DNA of 64,000 nucleotides from Micromonospora sp. C95 (GTDB taxonomy: Bacteria > Actinomycetota > Actinomycetes > Mycobacteriales > Micromonosporaceae): the NCBI RefSeq assembly GCF_018070465.1, contig NZ_JAGPXT010000005.1, forward strand, positions 62,001 to 126,000, read 5' to 3'. Below the pieces are notes generated by a model. It was given only the letters and a program-made list of their open reading frames with translations. It was not told where the DNA came from and searched no databases. This document shows, in pieces, positions 8,640 to 17,423 of this stretch. The translations under genes and the position numbers were made by a program. Each line of letters begins with the position of its first letter. Position 1 is the stretch's first letter.

Positions 8640-9569
8640 ATGGCGTACGTCCACGCGGAGATCGCGAGCCAGCCGGACTGCTGGCGCCAGGCGAGCGAAC
8701 TGGCCCCGGCGATGCTCGACCGCCTCCCGCGCCCCGGTGAGCGGGTCGCCGTCGTCGGCTGCGGCACGTCCTGGTTCATGGCCATGGCGTACGCGGCCCG
8801 CCGGGAGGCCGCCGGCCAGGGCGAGACCGATGCCTTCCAGGCCAGCGAGTTCCCCGCCGGCCGCCACTACGACCGGCTGTTGGCGATCACCCGCTCCGGC
8901 ACCACCACCGAGGTGCTGGAGCTGATCGCCGCGCTGCGCGGCCGGATCCCGACCACGGTGCTGGTCGGCGACCCCGGCTCACCGGTGGTGGAGACCGCCG
9001 ACGCCGCCGTCACCATGCCGTTCGCCGACGAGCGCTCCGTGGTGCAGACCCGCTTCGCCACCACCGCGCTGGCGCTGCTGCGCGCCCACCTCGGCGACAA
9101 CATGACGGCCCTCGCCGCCGACGCGGAGGTCGCCATCCGGGCCCCGCTGCCGATCGATCCGAGCCTGATCGAACAGGTCACCTTCCTCGGTCGCGGTTGG
9201 ACCATCGGACTGGCCCAGGAGGCCGCGCTGAAATGCCGCGAGGCGGCCACCTTCTGGGCCGAGGCGTACCCCGCGATGGACTACCGGCACGGTCACATCT
9301 CGGTGGCCGCCCCCGGTCGGCTGGTCTGGGCCTTCGGCGAGTTGCCCGACGGGCTGCCGGAGGACGTCGCCGCCACCGGTGCCTCGTTCGCAGACAGCCG
9401 CACCCACGGTTACCGAACGGTCCTCGGCAGGTGGGCCGCCGGGCGTACTCCGGTCGATCCGATGGCCGACCTGATCCTGGCCCAGCGCTTCGCCGTCGCG
9501 CTGGCCACCAGCCGCGGCCTCGACCCCGACGCGCCCCGGCACCTGAGCCGTTCCGTGGTACTCACGTGA
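8640..9569 (+). CDS. SIS-domain sugar-phosphate isomerase/deaminase (GlmS/AgaS-like)
   Basis: The 309-residue protein consists of two SIS domains. The first shows VVGCGTSWFMAMAYAARR and ITRSGTTTEVLELI; the second shows FLGRGWTIGLAQEAALKCRE and AYPAMDYRHGHIS. This is the isomerase half of GlmS without the glutaminase domain, as in AgaS and NagB-II-type enzymes. It probably converts an amino-sugar 6-phosphate, for example glucosamine 6-phosphate to fructose 6-phosphate. The ATG at 8640 has GAGGAG 5 nt upstream. It is first gene of an operon with ROK kinase and nagA; its TGA overlaps the next GTG. No classical NagB is present, so it is the likely deaminase here. Confidence 0.85.
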   Translation: MAYVHAEIASQPDCWRQASELAPAMLDRLPRPGERVAVVGCGTSWFMAMAYAARREAAGQGETDAFQASEFPAGRHYDRLLAITRSGTTTEVLELIAALRGRIPTTVLVGDPGSPVVETADAAVTMPFADERSVVQTRFATTALALLRAHLGDNMTALAADAEVAIRAPLPIDPSLIEQVTFLGRGWTIGLAQEAALKCREAATFWAEAYPAMDYRHGHISVAAPGRLVWAFGELPDGLPEDVAATGASFADSRTHGYRTVLGRWAAGRTPVDPMADLILAQRFAVALATSRGLDPDAPRHLSRSVVLT

Positions 9570-10585
9570 TCGAAGAGGTTGCCGTCGCGCTCGACGTGGG
9601 TGGCACCGGGATGAAGTGCGCGCTGGTCGGCGCGGACGGTGTCGTGCGGCACGCCGAACGGCACCCCACCGACGCCGGCCGCGGTCCCGACGCCGTGGTC
9701 GAGACGATCCTGACGGTGGCCGAGGGACTCGTCGGCAAGGCGCAGGCGGACGGGCTCACGCCGACCGCACTCGGCATCGTGGTGCCGGGCGTCGTCGACG
9801 AGGCGCGCGGCGTCGCGGTCTGGTCGGCGAACGTCGGTTTCCGGGAGGTGCCCCTGCGCGACCTGGCGTCCGCGCGGCTCCGCCTACCCACGGCGCTCGG
9901 CCACGACGTGCGCGCCGGCGGTCTCGCCGAGGCGCGGTTGGGGGCCGGCCGGGACGCCGGACACGTGCTCTTCGTCGCGATCGGTACCGGCATCGCCGCC
10001 GCGCACGTGGTGGCCGGCTCCGCCGCCACCGGTGCACACGGCGCAGCCGGGGAACTCGGCCACATTCTGGTTCGTCCTGTCGGGCCGATCTGCGGCTGCG
10101 GACGCTCGGGCTGCCTGGAGGCCGTCGCCTCCGCCTCGGCCGTCGCCCGCCGTTACGCCGAGCTCACCGCGACCGGCACGGTTGCCGACACCAGCACCAG
10201 CACGGCCACGACCCGAAGCACCGCTGGCGCGTCGGACGACGGGTCCGCCGCCGGACCGGGCCGGGAACAGACCATGGTGACCACCGCCGAGGTGGCCGCC
10301 CGGGCGGCGGCCGGTGAGGAAGTGGCCACCCGCGTCTGGCGGGAGGCGGTCGAGGCACTGGCCGACGGCCTCGCCACCGCCCAGGCCCTGTTCGACGTGG
10401 CGACCATCGTCCTGGGCGGCGGCCTCGCCCAGGCCGGCGCCGGGCTGTTCGACCCGCTGCGCGCCGCACTGCGGAACCGGCTGACCTTTCACCGGGAGCC
10501 GCGCCTGGTCCCGGCCGTCCTCGGCGACGAGGCGGGCTGCCTCGGTGCCGCCCTGCTCGCCCTCGACCAGTTGGAGACGCCATGA
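9566..10585 (+). CDS. ROK-family sugar kinase
   Basis: The 339-residue protein has the N-terminal phosphate-binding motif ALDVGGTGMKCALV, the central catalytic region GHDVRAGGLAEARLG and the ROK zinc motif CGCGRSGCLE. A Ser/Thr-rich insertion of about 30 residues (near 205-235) separates it from the C-terminal part and is unusual for the family. It probably phosphorylates an N-acyl hexosamine or hexose. The GTG start overlaps the SIS stop (GTGA) and its own TGA overlaps the nagA ATG (ATGA), so the three genes are translationally coupled. Confidence 0.88.
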   Translation: MIEEVAVALDVGGTGMKCALVGADGVVRHAERHPTDAGRGPDAVVETILTVAEGLVGKAQADGLTPTALGIVVPGVVDEARGVAVWSANVGFREVPLRDLASARLRLPTALGHDVRAGGLAEARLGAGRDAGHVLFVAIGTGIAAAHVVAGSAATGAHGAAGELGHILVRPVGPICGCGRSGCLEAVASASAVARRYAELTATGTVADTSTSTATTRSTAGASDDGSAAGPGREQTMVTTAEVAARAAAGEEVATRVWREAVEALADGLATAQALFDVATIVLGGGLAQAGAGLFDPLRAALRNRLTFHREPRLVPAVLGDEAGCLGAALLALDQLETP

Positions 10586-11691
10586 CCACACGGGTGAACG
10601 GCAAGGTGGTGACCCCCGGCGGGGTCATCTCGCAGGGTTGTGTCGAGGTCAGGGGCGACCGGATCAGCGCGGTCGCGGAGTACCCGTCGGTGCGCGACGG
10701 GCACTGGATCGTCCCCGGCTTCGTGGACATCCACAGCCATGGCGGTGGCGGGCACACCTTCACCACCGGCGACGCCGATCAGGCCCGGGCCGCAGCCGCG
10801 TTCCACCTGGGACACGGCACCACCAGTCTGGTGGCCAGCCTCGTCAGCTCCCCGTTCGAGCTGATGCGCTCGGCCACCGCCGCCTTCGCGCCGCTGGTCC
10901 GCGAGGGCGTGCTGGCCGGCATCCACTTCGAGGGGCCGTACCTCTCCGCCGCCCGGTGCGGCGCGCAGAACCCGGAATTCCTGCGGGATCCCGCCACCGA
11001 CGAGCTGACCGAGCTCATCAAGATCGGTGACGGCGCGGTCCGGATGGTCACCCTCGCCCCCGAGCGGGCGGGCGCGCTGGAGGCCGTGGAACTGCTCACC
11101 CGGCATGGGGTGGTCGCCGCCGTCGGGCACACCGACGGCACGTACGAGCAGACCCGCGCTGCCGTGGCGGCGGGCGCGACCGTCGGCACCCACCTGTTCA
11201 ACGGGATGCGCCCGGTGCACCACCGCGAGCCCGGCCCCGTGGTGGCGCTGCTGACCGCGCCGAACGTGATCTGCGAGCTGATCGCCGACGGGGTGCACCT
11301 GCACGAGGGCACGCTCACCTTCGCCACCTCGAATGCCGGACCGGAGCGGTGCGCGCTGGTCACCGACGCGATGGCCGCCGCCGGAATGCCGGACGGCGAG
11401 TACGAGCTGGGCGGCCAGGCGGTGACCGTGAGCGACGGGGTGGCCCGGCTCGCCCGCGACGGGGCGATCGCCGGAAGCACGCTGACCATGGACACGGCGC
11501 TGCGCCGCGCGGTCGCCGCCGGGGCCCCGGTTCCCGACGCGGTACGCATGGCGTCCACCACGCCGGCCCTCGCCCTCGGCCTCGGCGACCAGGTGGGCAC
11601 CCTCCAGGCCGGGCTCCGCGCCGACCTGGTGGTGCTCGACGACGACCTGCAGATCGTCCGGGTGATGCGGGCCGGCGCCTGGGTGGAATGA
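10582..11691 (+). CDS. nagA: N-acetylglucosamine-6-phosphate deacetylase
   Basis: The 369-residue amidohydrolase removes acetate from N-acetylglucosamine 6-phosphate. Visible signatures are GFVDIHSHGGGGHTF (metal-binding His pair), HFEGPYLS with the metal-ligand Glu, VGHTDGT, THLFNGMRPVHHREPG, and the catalytic-Asp region LVTDAMAAAG. Length and order match NagA. It closes the operon SIS-ROK-nagA under the divergent DeoR regulator. Its stop codon lies inside a strong hairpin shared with the convergent DUF4032 gene. Confidence 0.95.
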   Translation: MTTRVNGKVVTPGGVISQGCVEVRGDRISAVAEYPSVRDGHWIVPGFVDIHSHGGGGHTFTTGDADQARAAAAFHLGHGTTSLVASLVSSPFELMRSATAAFAPLVREGVLAGIHFEGPYLSAARCGAQNPEFLRDPATDELTELIKIGDGAVRMVTLAPERAGALEAVELLTRHGVVAAVGHTDGTYEQTRAAVAAGATVGTHLFNGMRPVHHREPGPVVALLTAPNVICELIADGVHLHEGTLTFATSNAGPERCALVTDAMAAAGMPDGEYELGGQAVTVSDGVARLARDGAIAGSTLTMDTALRRAVAAGAPVPDAVRMASTTPALALGLGDQVGTLQAGLRADLVVLDDDLQIVRVMRAGAWVE

Positions 11692-11714
11692 CCCGGCAGC
11701 CGCCGGGTCATTCC
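11685..11714. terminator. Bidirectional hairpin overlapping two stop codons
   Basis: The arms GGAATGACCCGGC and GCCGGGTCATTCC form a perfect 13-bp stem with loop AGCC. The stem contains the TGA of nagA (11689-11691) and the stop of the convergent DUF4032 gene (11708-11710). There is no U-tract, as is common for actinobacterial terminators. Confidence 0.75.
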
Positions 11715-12916
11715 GCGGAGATCTCCACGCCGAGAACGGCCTGTTCGTCGGGGCGGTGCACCAGCACGTCCGACAGGAACGAGTGCACCGCGTGACGCAT
11801 CCCCACGTCCCGGCCGGCCTGCTCGGAGAGCAGCCACTTGTGCTCGATGATCTGGGCGAACAGCTCCTGCGGCTCCAGCTTGCGCCGCAGGTGTGCCGGC
11901 ACCGCCCGGACCACCGGCTCGAACACCTCGGTCAGCCAGCGGTGCGCGGCCTGCTGCTCGTCGGTCAGGTCGCTCTCCGCCCGGTACGCGTCGAGGTCGT
12001 TGAGCAGCTTGCGCGCCTGGTTCTCCTCGGCGTCCAGCCCGGTGAGGCGGAGCAGCCGACGGTGGTGGTACCCGGCGTCGACGACCTTCGGCCGGATCAA
12101 GTACCGGCCGTTGTCGATGCTCGACATGGCCACCTCCGCCACGTCGAAACCCAGCTCGTTGAGCCGGCGGATGCGCCCCTCGATGTCGTGCCGGGCCGCG
12201 CGCTCGACCTGCTGCTCGTAGGTGATCTCGTGCCAGAGCCGCTCGTAGCGCTGCACCACCTCCTCGCAGACCACCTCCGGGTCGATCGAGTCGTGCAGCA
12301 GGCCGGCCGCCTGAAGGTCGAGCGCCTCGCCGAAGATGTTGACCCGGGCGATCTCCAGGTCCTCGCCACGCTGACCGTTGGAGAGCACGCTGCGCAGCGC
12401 ACCGGTCTCGGCGTCGACCAGGTACGCGGCGAAGGCACCCGCGTCCCGCCGGAACAGCGTGTTCGACAGCGAGCAGTCGCCCCAGAAGAAGCCGGTCAGA
12501 TGCATCCGGACCAGCAGCGCGGCGAGCGCGTCGAGCAGCCGCCCCATCGTCGGTGGCCGCAGCGTGTGGGAGAACAGCGCCCGGTACGGCAGGGAGAACT
12601 GGAGATGACGGGTGATCAGTACCGGGTCCAGCGGCTCGCCCGCGTCGGACTCCCGGTCGGCGACGATCGCCACCGCCTTCACCGACGGAAAGTCGATCCG
12701 TTCCAGGGCACGCAGCAGGTCGTACTCCCGCTCGGCCACCCGCTCGCCGGTCTCCTTGACCGCGTAGACGTGCCCACCCAACTGCACGAACCGCACCACG
12801 TGCCGGGAAATGCCCTGCGGCAGCGCGACCAGGTGCTCGGCCGGCCACTGCTCCAGCGGGGTCGACCAGGGAAGGTCGAGCAACGCCGGGTCGACGAGAG
12901 CCGAGGTGATCCGCAC
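11708..12916 (-). CDS. DUF4032 protein with kinase-like fold
   Basis: The 402-residue protein belongs to the actinobacterial DUF4032 family. It carries lipopolysaccharide-kinase-like features: VYAVKET (lysine of the N-lobe), FFWGDCSLSNTLF in the catalytic-loop position (Asp and Asn retained) and AAYLVDAETG in the DFG position. A long helical C-terminal domain follows. Substrate and activity are unknown. GTG 12916 (VRITSALVDP) is preferred because the conserved family N-terminus begins there; no good ribosome site is visible, and the frame is open to 13129. It is convergent with nagA and divergent from the PAP2 gene. Confidence 0.8.
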   Translation of the reverse strand: MRITSALVDPALLDLPWSTPLEQWPAEHLVALPQGISRHVVRFVQLGGHVYAVKETGERVAEREYDLLRALERIDFPSVKAVAIVADRESDAGEPLDPVLITRHLQFSLPYRALFSHTLRPPTMGRLLDALAALLVRMHLTGFFWGDCSLSNTLFRRDAGAFAAYLVDAETGALRSVLSNGQRGEDLEIARVNIFGEALDLQAAGLLHDSIDPEVVCEEVVQRYERLWHEITYEQQVERAARHDIEGRIRRLNELGFDVAEVAMSSIDNGRYLIRPKVVDAGYHHRRLLRLTGLDAEENQARKLLNDLDAYRAESDLTDEQQAAHRWLTEVFEPVVRAVPAHLRRKLEPQELFAQIIEHKWLLSEQAGRDVGMRHAVHSFLSDVLVHRPDEQAVLGVEISAE

Positions 12917-13006
12917 GGCGTCAAGTTTGACGTTTCCGCCGCCGGAACGCCTCCCTACGTGGCTCGGCCCACAGTCGCCGGCCACCGAACGCCACCCGCC
13001 GGCCGG

Positions 13007-13012
13007 TAGCGT
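13007..13012 (+). promoter_or_regulatory. -10-like TAGCGT for PAP2 gene
   Basis: TAGCGT, 7 nt, then GTG at 13020; no ribosome-binding site. Probably a leaderless transcript. Confidence 0.5.
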
Positions 13013-13019
13013 GATCGGG

Positions 13020-13781
13020 GTGCGGGAGACGACATCGGTACGGCGGAGCATCCGCCCGGCACCGGTACGCCCGGCCGGCTGGTGGTTCGACGCGCTGCTG
13101 CTGGCCGGGTTCGTGGCGCTGACCGCCACGCTCGCCGCCGGTCACCTGCTCGATCTCGACCTCGCCGTCAGCGAGTGGGCCTTCACCCACGACCCGGCCC
13201 CGCTGTACTGGACCGCCCGGGCGTTCAACCTGCTCGGTCAGGGCGGCGGTCTGCTGCTGCCGCTCTCCGGGGCGCTGGCGGTCGCGGTGGCCTGGCGTCG
13301 CCGGACGATCCGGCCGTTCCTGCTGGTCGCGGGTGCCCTCCTGGTCACCATGGTGACCATCGGTCCGCTCAAGCTCTGGACCGACCGGGCGGCACCCACC
13401 GCCTCGGTCAAGGAACCGTTCCTGGCTCCCGAGGAGGCCGTACAGGTCTTCAACCACCTGCCGGTCGGCGCCTACTCGATGTCGTACCCGTCGGGGCACG
13501 TGGCCAACGCGATCGTCTGGTACGGCGTGATCGCCCTGCTGCTGATGTCGCTGACCGTCGGTCGGCTGCCGGCCGGCCCGTACCGGCTGGTGCGGTACGC
13601 GCCGCCGGGGATCCTGCTGATCACCACCACCTACCTCAACTTCCACTGGCTCACCGACGGGCTGGCCGCCCTGCTGCTGGGGTTGCTGCTGGATCGGCTG
13701 CTGCACCGGGTGCCCTGGGACGACCTGCCGCTACCAGGTCGCCTTCGGCAGTGGGACCGGCCGTTCATCCGGCGCCACTAG
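13020..13781 (+). CDS. PAP2-family membrane phosphatase
   Basis: The 253-residue protein has about five TM segments and the acid-phosphatase superfamily motifs in order: KLWTDRAAP (divergent form of KxxxxxxRP), YPSGHVANA and FHWLTDGLA (His and Asp of the third motif; the usual Ser-Arg is Thr-Thr). Such enzymes hydrolyse lipid phosphates or pyrophosphates at the membrane. GTG 13020 is favoured by the -10-like element 7 nt upstream; an in-frame GTG at 13011 lies inside that element. It is followed closely by the APC permease. Confidence 0.82.
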   Translation: MRETTSVRRSIRPAPVRPAGWWFDALLLAGFVALTATLAAGHLLDLDLAVSEWAFTHDPAPLYWTARAFNLLGQGGGLLLPLSGALAVAVAWRRRTIRPFLLVAGALLVTMVTIGPLKLWTDRAAPTASVKEPFLAPEEAVQVFNHLPVGAYSMSYPSGHVANAIVWYGVIALLLMSLTVGRLPAGPYRLVRYAPPGILLITTTYLNFHWLTDGLAALLLGLLLDRLLHRVPWDDLPLPGRLRQWDRPFIRRH

Positions 13782-13784
13782 GCT
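13779..13784 (+). promoter_or_regulatory. -10-like TAGGCT for APC permease
   Basis: TAGGCT overlaps the stop of the PAP2 gene and is followed by 6 nt and GTG 13791, without a ribosome site. Probably a leaderless start. Confidence 0.5.
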
Positions 13785-13790
13785 GCCGCC

Positions 13791-15023
13791 GTGGACCGAC
13801 TCGCACGCCGGCTGGGCGTACCGGACGCCGTCGTCATCGGGCTCGGGTCGATGCTCGGCGCGGGCATCTTCGTGGTCTTCGCACCCGCCGCCGCGGCGGC
13901 CGGCGGCACCGGCCTGCTCGTCGCCCTTGCCCTGGCCGGGTTCATCGCGTTCTGCAACGCGACAAGTTCCGCCCGGCTGGCCGCTCGTTACCCCGAGTCC
14001 GGCGGCACCTACGTCTACGGTCGGGAGCGGCTGAACCCGTTCGCCGGGTTCCTCGCGGGCTGGGGTTTCGTGATCGGCAAGACGGCCAGTTGTGCGGCGA
14101 TGGCGCTGACCATCGGCGCGTACCTCTGGCCGGGGCAGGCCCGGCTCGTCGCGGTGCTGGCGGTGGTCGCGGTCACGGCGGTGAACCTGCGCGGCATCGG
14201 CAAGACCGCCACCGCCACCCGGATCCTGGTGCTCCTGGTGCTCGCCGTGCTCGCGCTCGTCGCGGCGGCCGGCGCGACGAGCGTCTCGTTCGACCGGATC
14301 GACCAGCCCGGCGGCACCGCCCGGGGCGTGCTCACCGCCGCCGGGCTGCTCTTCTTCGCCTTCGCCGGATACGCCCGGATCGCCACTCTTGGTGAGGAGG
14401 TACGCGATCCGCAGCGCACCATTCCCCGAGCGGTGCCGCTGGCGCTCGGCCTGGTGCTGGTGATCTACCTGGTCCTGGGGGTGGTCGCCGTCGGCGTGCT
14501 CGGCGCGGACCGGCTGGCCGCCTCCGCCGCGCCCCTGGCCGACGTGGTGGGCGCGGCCGGGCTGCCCGGCCTGGAGTGGGTGGTCCGGGCCGGCGCGACG
14601 ATCGCGGTGACCGGGGTGCTGCTCTCCCTGCTGGCCGGGGTGGGCCGCACCACGCTGGCGATGGCCCGCCACCGGGACCTGCCCGCCGGGCTGGCCGCGG
14701 TGCACCCCCGACACCGGGTGCCGCACCGGGCCGAGCTGGCGGTGGCCGCCGTGGTGATCCTGGTCGTGGTGCTCGGCGACGTGCGCGGGGCGATCGGCTT
14801 CTCCGCCTGCACCGTGCTGGTCTACTACGCCATCACCAACGCTGCCGCCTTGACCCTGGGCCGGGAACCGGAGCGGAAGCTGCCGGTGCAGACACTCGCC
14901 GTGGCGGGGCTGGTCGGCTGCGTGCTGCTCGCGGTCAACCTGCCGCTGGCCAGCGTGCTCGCCGGCTTCGGCGTGCTCGCCCTCGGCGCCGCCTGGTACG
15001 CCCTCCGGTCAGCCCGCCGCTGA
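13791..15023 (+). CDS. APC-family amino acid/polyamine permease
   Basis: The 410-residue protein has eleven or twelve predicted TM segments and the APC N-terminal consensus VVIGLGSMLGAGIFVVFAP. SARLAARYPESGGTYVYGRE is the family's TM2-3 loop, and FFAFAGYARIATLGEEVRDP is the TM6 region. It probably imports or exchanges an amino acid or amine. The GTG start has a -10-like element 6 nt upstream. It is convergent with the TrkA/channel gene. Confidence 0.88.
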   Translation: MDRLARRLGVPDAVVIGLGSMLGAGIFVVFAPAAAAAGGTGLLVALALAGFIAFCNATSSARLAARYPESGGTYVYGRERLNPFAGFLAGWGFVIGKTASCAAMALTIGAYLWPGQARLVAVLAVVAVTAVNLRGIGKTATATRILVLLVLAVLALVAAAGATSVSFDRIDQPGGTARGVLTAAGLLFFAFAGYARIATLGEEVRDPQRTIPRAVPLALGLVLVIYLVLGVVAVGVLGADRLAASAAPLADVVGAAGLPGLEWVVRAGATIAVTGVLLSLLAGVGRTTLAMARHRDLPAGLAAVHPRHRVPHRAELAVAAVVILVVVLGDVRGAIGFSACTVLVYYAITNAAALTLGREPERKLPVQTLAVAGLVGCVLLAVNLPLASVLAGFGVLALGAAWYALRSARR

Positions 15024-15028
15024 CCGGG

Positions 15029-16819
15029 TCACTCCGTCGCTTCGCGTGGCACCGGCGCGCCGGAGGGCGGTGTCGGCTCCGGTGGTGCGACCTCGCGCAG
15101 CAGGGCGTTCAGGCCGGCCCGGCGGGCCACCACGGTCAGCCGGTCGCCCGCCACGATCACCATTCGTGGGTCCGGCGACCAGTCGAGGCGCTGCCCGGCC
15201 CGGGCGTGGGCGAGCAGGCGGACGCTGCCGGCCCGGCCGACGGTGGCGAGCGGACGACCGTCGAGGTCCGAGCCGGCCGCCACCGGAACCTCCGTGACCA
15301 GCAGCGCGTGCCGGCCCACCGGGATGGTGGCGATCACCGCCCGGTCCAGCAGGGCGGCGGCGAACGACGGCGCCGCCAGGTAGGAGACGCTGCGCGAGGT
15401 GCCGATGCCGAACGCCCGCTGCACCCGCTCGGCGAAGTCGCCGTCGAAGAGCCGCAGCACCACCCGGAGCTGGTCGTCGAGGGCGCGCGCGTTGAGCGCG
15501 GCGCGGAGGTTGGCCCCGTCGTCGGTGGAGACCACCACCAACGCCTGGCAGGTCGCCACCGAGGCGGCCCGCAGCGTCTCCTCCTGCGCCGCGTCGCCCA
15601 CCACGAGCGGTACGCCGAGCCGTCGGGCCAGCCCGGCACCGCGCGCGTCCGCGCTCTTGTCGATCGCCACCACCTCGACGCCGAAGTCGTTGAGCTGGGC
15701 CATCACCCGGGTGCCGATGTTGCCGAGCCCGACCACCACGACGTGCCCGGAGCGCTCGGGCAGGATCCGCCCGGTGTGCAGGGCCAGCCGGGCGTTTACC
15801 ACCCCGTCGACCACCACCGCCGTGATCAGCGGGATCAGCGCCAGCCCGGCGAGGTTGAGCACCACCTGCATGACCTGCTCGGCGGCCGACTTGGCGGTGT
15901 CCGGATCCTGCCCGGTGAGGGTGGTGACGAGCGTCAGGTAGAGCGCGTCGCCCCAGCCGACGTGCGCCGCGTTCGCGTACAGCCCGCCGAGCGCGGCCAC
16001 CATCGCGAGCAGCAGGAGCACCGCGATCCCGATCTTCCGGGTGGCGAAGCTGCGGACCGCGCGGAGCAGCACCGCCACCGGCCGACGCCGCCGCCGCGCC
16101 CGGACCAGCCGCCGCGCGGCCAGCTCGGTGCCGGCCGGCCGGCCTACCGCCTCGGCGAGCACCACGTCGGCGTCCCGGTCGTCGGCCGGCAGCACCAGAT
16201 CCTGCTGGGCGTCGCCGGTGTCGGCCACCCCGCAGACGATCTCGCTGGGGCGTACGTCGTCGCGGCGGGCCACGTAGAGGGTGCGTCCGCCGTGCCGGAA
16301 GTGCGTCGGCGCGACCTCGCCGAGCGCGGCGGCCACGAAGGCCGGCGCGGCCATCGAGGCGTCCGAGAGCACCGCCGAGTCGGGGAAGATCTGCCGGACA
16401 CCGTTGGCCAGGCCGGTGTTGAACATCCGCACCACCAGGCGCAGCCGGGGCTCCACCTCCTGTGCGCAGAGCGCGGCGTGCATGTTGCCCACGTCGTCCT
16501 GGTGCAGCAGGGCCAGGCCCGCGGCGTCGACCAGCCCCGCCCGGCGGAAGGTGGCCTCGTCCAGCCGGTCCGCCCGGATCACCTCGATGCCCGGCAGGTC
16601 CCGGCCGTCCGGCCCGGGTGAACGCCGTCGCTCCGGCACGATCAGGGTGATCCGTACCCGGCCGGCCTGTGTCTCGCCGGCCAGCATCGTCCGCACCACC
16701 CAGTAGGCCAGCGGATCCTGCCCGCAGATCACGTAGTGCGCCCGGGACTCCCCGTTGACCCGCAACCGGCGGCTGGCCCGCAGGGCCCGATCGAGCAGCG
16801 GCTCCGCCATGACCCGCAT
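15029..16819 (-). CDS. TrkA-N/two-TM channel-like fusion protein
   Basis: The 596-residue protein has a first Rossmann TrkA-N domain (YVICGQDPLAYWVVRTML, ~25-150) and an Arg-rich connector. A two-TM channel-like segment follows (VLLLLAMVAALGGLY to LIPLITAVVVDGVV), then a second TrkA-N domain (VVVVGLGNIGTRVMAQLN) and a C-terminal TrkA-C-like region. In the pore position the sequence is TTLTGQD where K+ channels have TVGYGD, so ion selectivity is doubtful. It may be a nucleotide-sensing membrane protein rather than a true K+ channel. ATG 16819 is chosen; ATG 16810 is also possible. Neither has a clear ribosome site. Confidence 0.8.
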   Translation of the reverse strand: MRVMAEPLLDRALRASRRLRVNGESRAHYVICGQDPLAYWVVRTMLAGETQAGRVRITLIVPERRRSPGPDGRDLPGIEVIRADRLDEATFRRAGLVDAAGLALLHQDDVGNMHAALCAQEVEPRLRLVVRMFNTGLANGVRQIFPDSAVLSDASMAAPAFVAAALGEVAPTHFRHGGRTLYVARRDDVRPSEIVCGVADTGDAQQDLVLPADDRDADVVLAEAVGRPAGTELAARRLVRARRRRRPVAVLLRAVRSFATRKIGIAVLLLLAMVAALGGLYANAAHVGWGDALYLTLVTTLTGQDPDTAKSAAEQVMQVVLNLAGLALIPLITAVVVDGVVNARLALHTGRILPERSGHVVVVGLGNIGTRVMAQLNDFGVEVVAIDKSADARGAGLARRLGVPLVVGDAAQEETLRAASVATCQALVVVSTDDGANLRAALNARALDDQLRVVLRLFDGDFAERVQRAFGIGTSRSVSYLAAPSFAAALLDRAVIATIPVGRHALLVTEVPVAAGSDLDGRPLATVGRAGSVRLLAHARAGQRLDWSPDPRMVIVAGDRLTVVARRAGLNALLREVAPPEPTPPSGAPVPREATE

Positions 16820-16898
16820 GGTAGTCAGCCGGTCGCAGCCCGCGCAGCCCGTCATGATCGTGGCAGCCGCGACACGGCATGTCCGGCCCGGCGACGGG

Positions 16899-16904
16899 TA
16901 GGGC
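16899..16904 (+). promoter_or_regulatory. -10-like TAGGGC for the MSMEG_6728-like gene
   Basis: TAGGGC, 6 nt, then ATG 16911 with no ribosome site. It is weaker than the others because the final T is missing. Confidence 0.35.
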
Positions 16905-16910
16905 AGCGGC

Positions 16911-17393
16911 ATGCAGACCTTCCTGCCGTACCCGGACTTTCTGGCCAGCGCCCGGGCGCTGGACCAACGACGGCTCGGCAAGCAGCGGGTGGAGGCGATC
17001 CAGGTGCTACGCGGGCTGACCTGGCCGACGTACGGCTGGCGCAACCACCCGGCGGTGAAGATGTGGGCCGGGTACGAGGAGGCGCTGACCCGGTACGGGC
17101 TGGACATCTGCGCGGTCTGGTGCGCGGCGGGCCGGGCCGACACCTGCGCCACCACGTTGACCGTCGACCTGGCCGCGGCCTGCGGCGTCGATCAGGTCCG
17201 CACCCAGCAGGAACTCGCCGTCGCCGGCGAACTGCCGCCGTGGCTCGGCCGGACCGAGGTGCACCTGAGCCACCGATCGTCGCTGCTGCGCAAGGATCCG
17301 GCGCACTACCGTCCCCTCTTCGGCGACGACGTTCCCGACGACCTGGACTACGTCTGGCCGGCCTCCGACCGCCCCCGCCGCTGCCTGCCCTGA
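16911..17393 (+). CDS. Pyrimidine-dimer glycosylase-like protein (MSMEG_6728 family)
   Basis: The 160-residue protein has the family opening MQTFLPYPDFLASARALDQRR followed by LGKQRVEAIQVLRGL and WRNHPAVKMWAGYEEAL. It ends with HLSHRSSLLRKDPAHYRPLF. This family is distantly related to T4 endonuclease V-type pyrimidine-dimer glycosylases, but DNA-repair activity in actinobacteria is not something I can confirm. Cytosolic; no signal peptide. It is followed 30 nt later by the CrtU-like oxidoreductase. Confidence 0.82.
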   Translation: MQTFLPYPDFLASARALDQRRLGKQRVEAIQVLRGLTWPTYGWRNHPAVKMWAGYEEALTRYGLDICAVWCAAGRADTCATTLTVDLAAACGVDQVRTQQELAVAGELPPWLGRTEVHLSHRSSLLRKDPAHYRPLFGDDVPDDLDYVWPASDRPRRCLP

Positions 17394-17423
17394 CCGGCGG
17401 AGCACACTGGCCGGGGAGGTCCC

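Noticed and set aside
14576..16621. 681-codon plus-strand frame over the permease end and channel gene
   Set aside because: Composition-driven shadow frame; both overlapped genes have recognisable domains.
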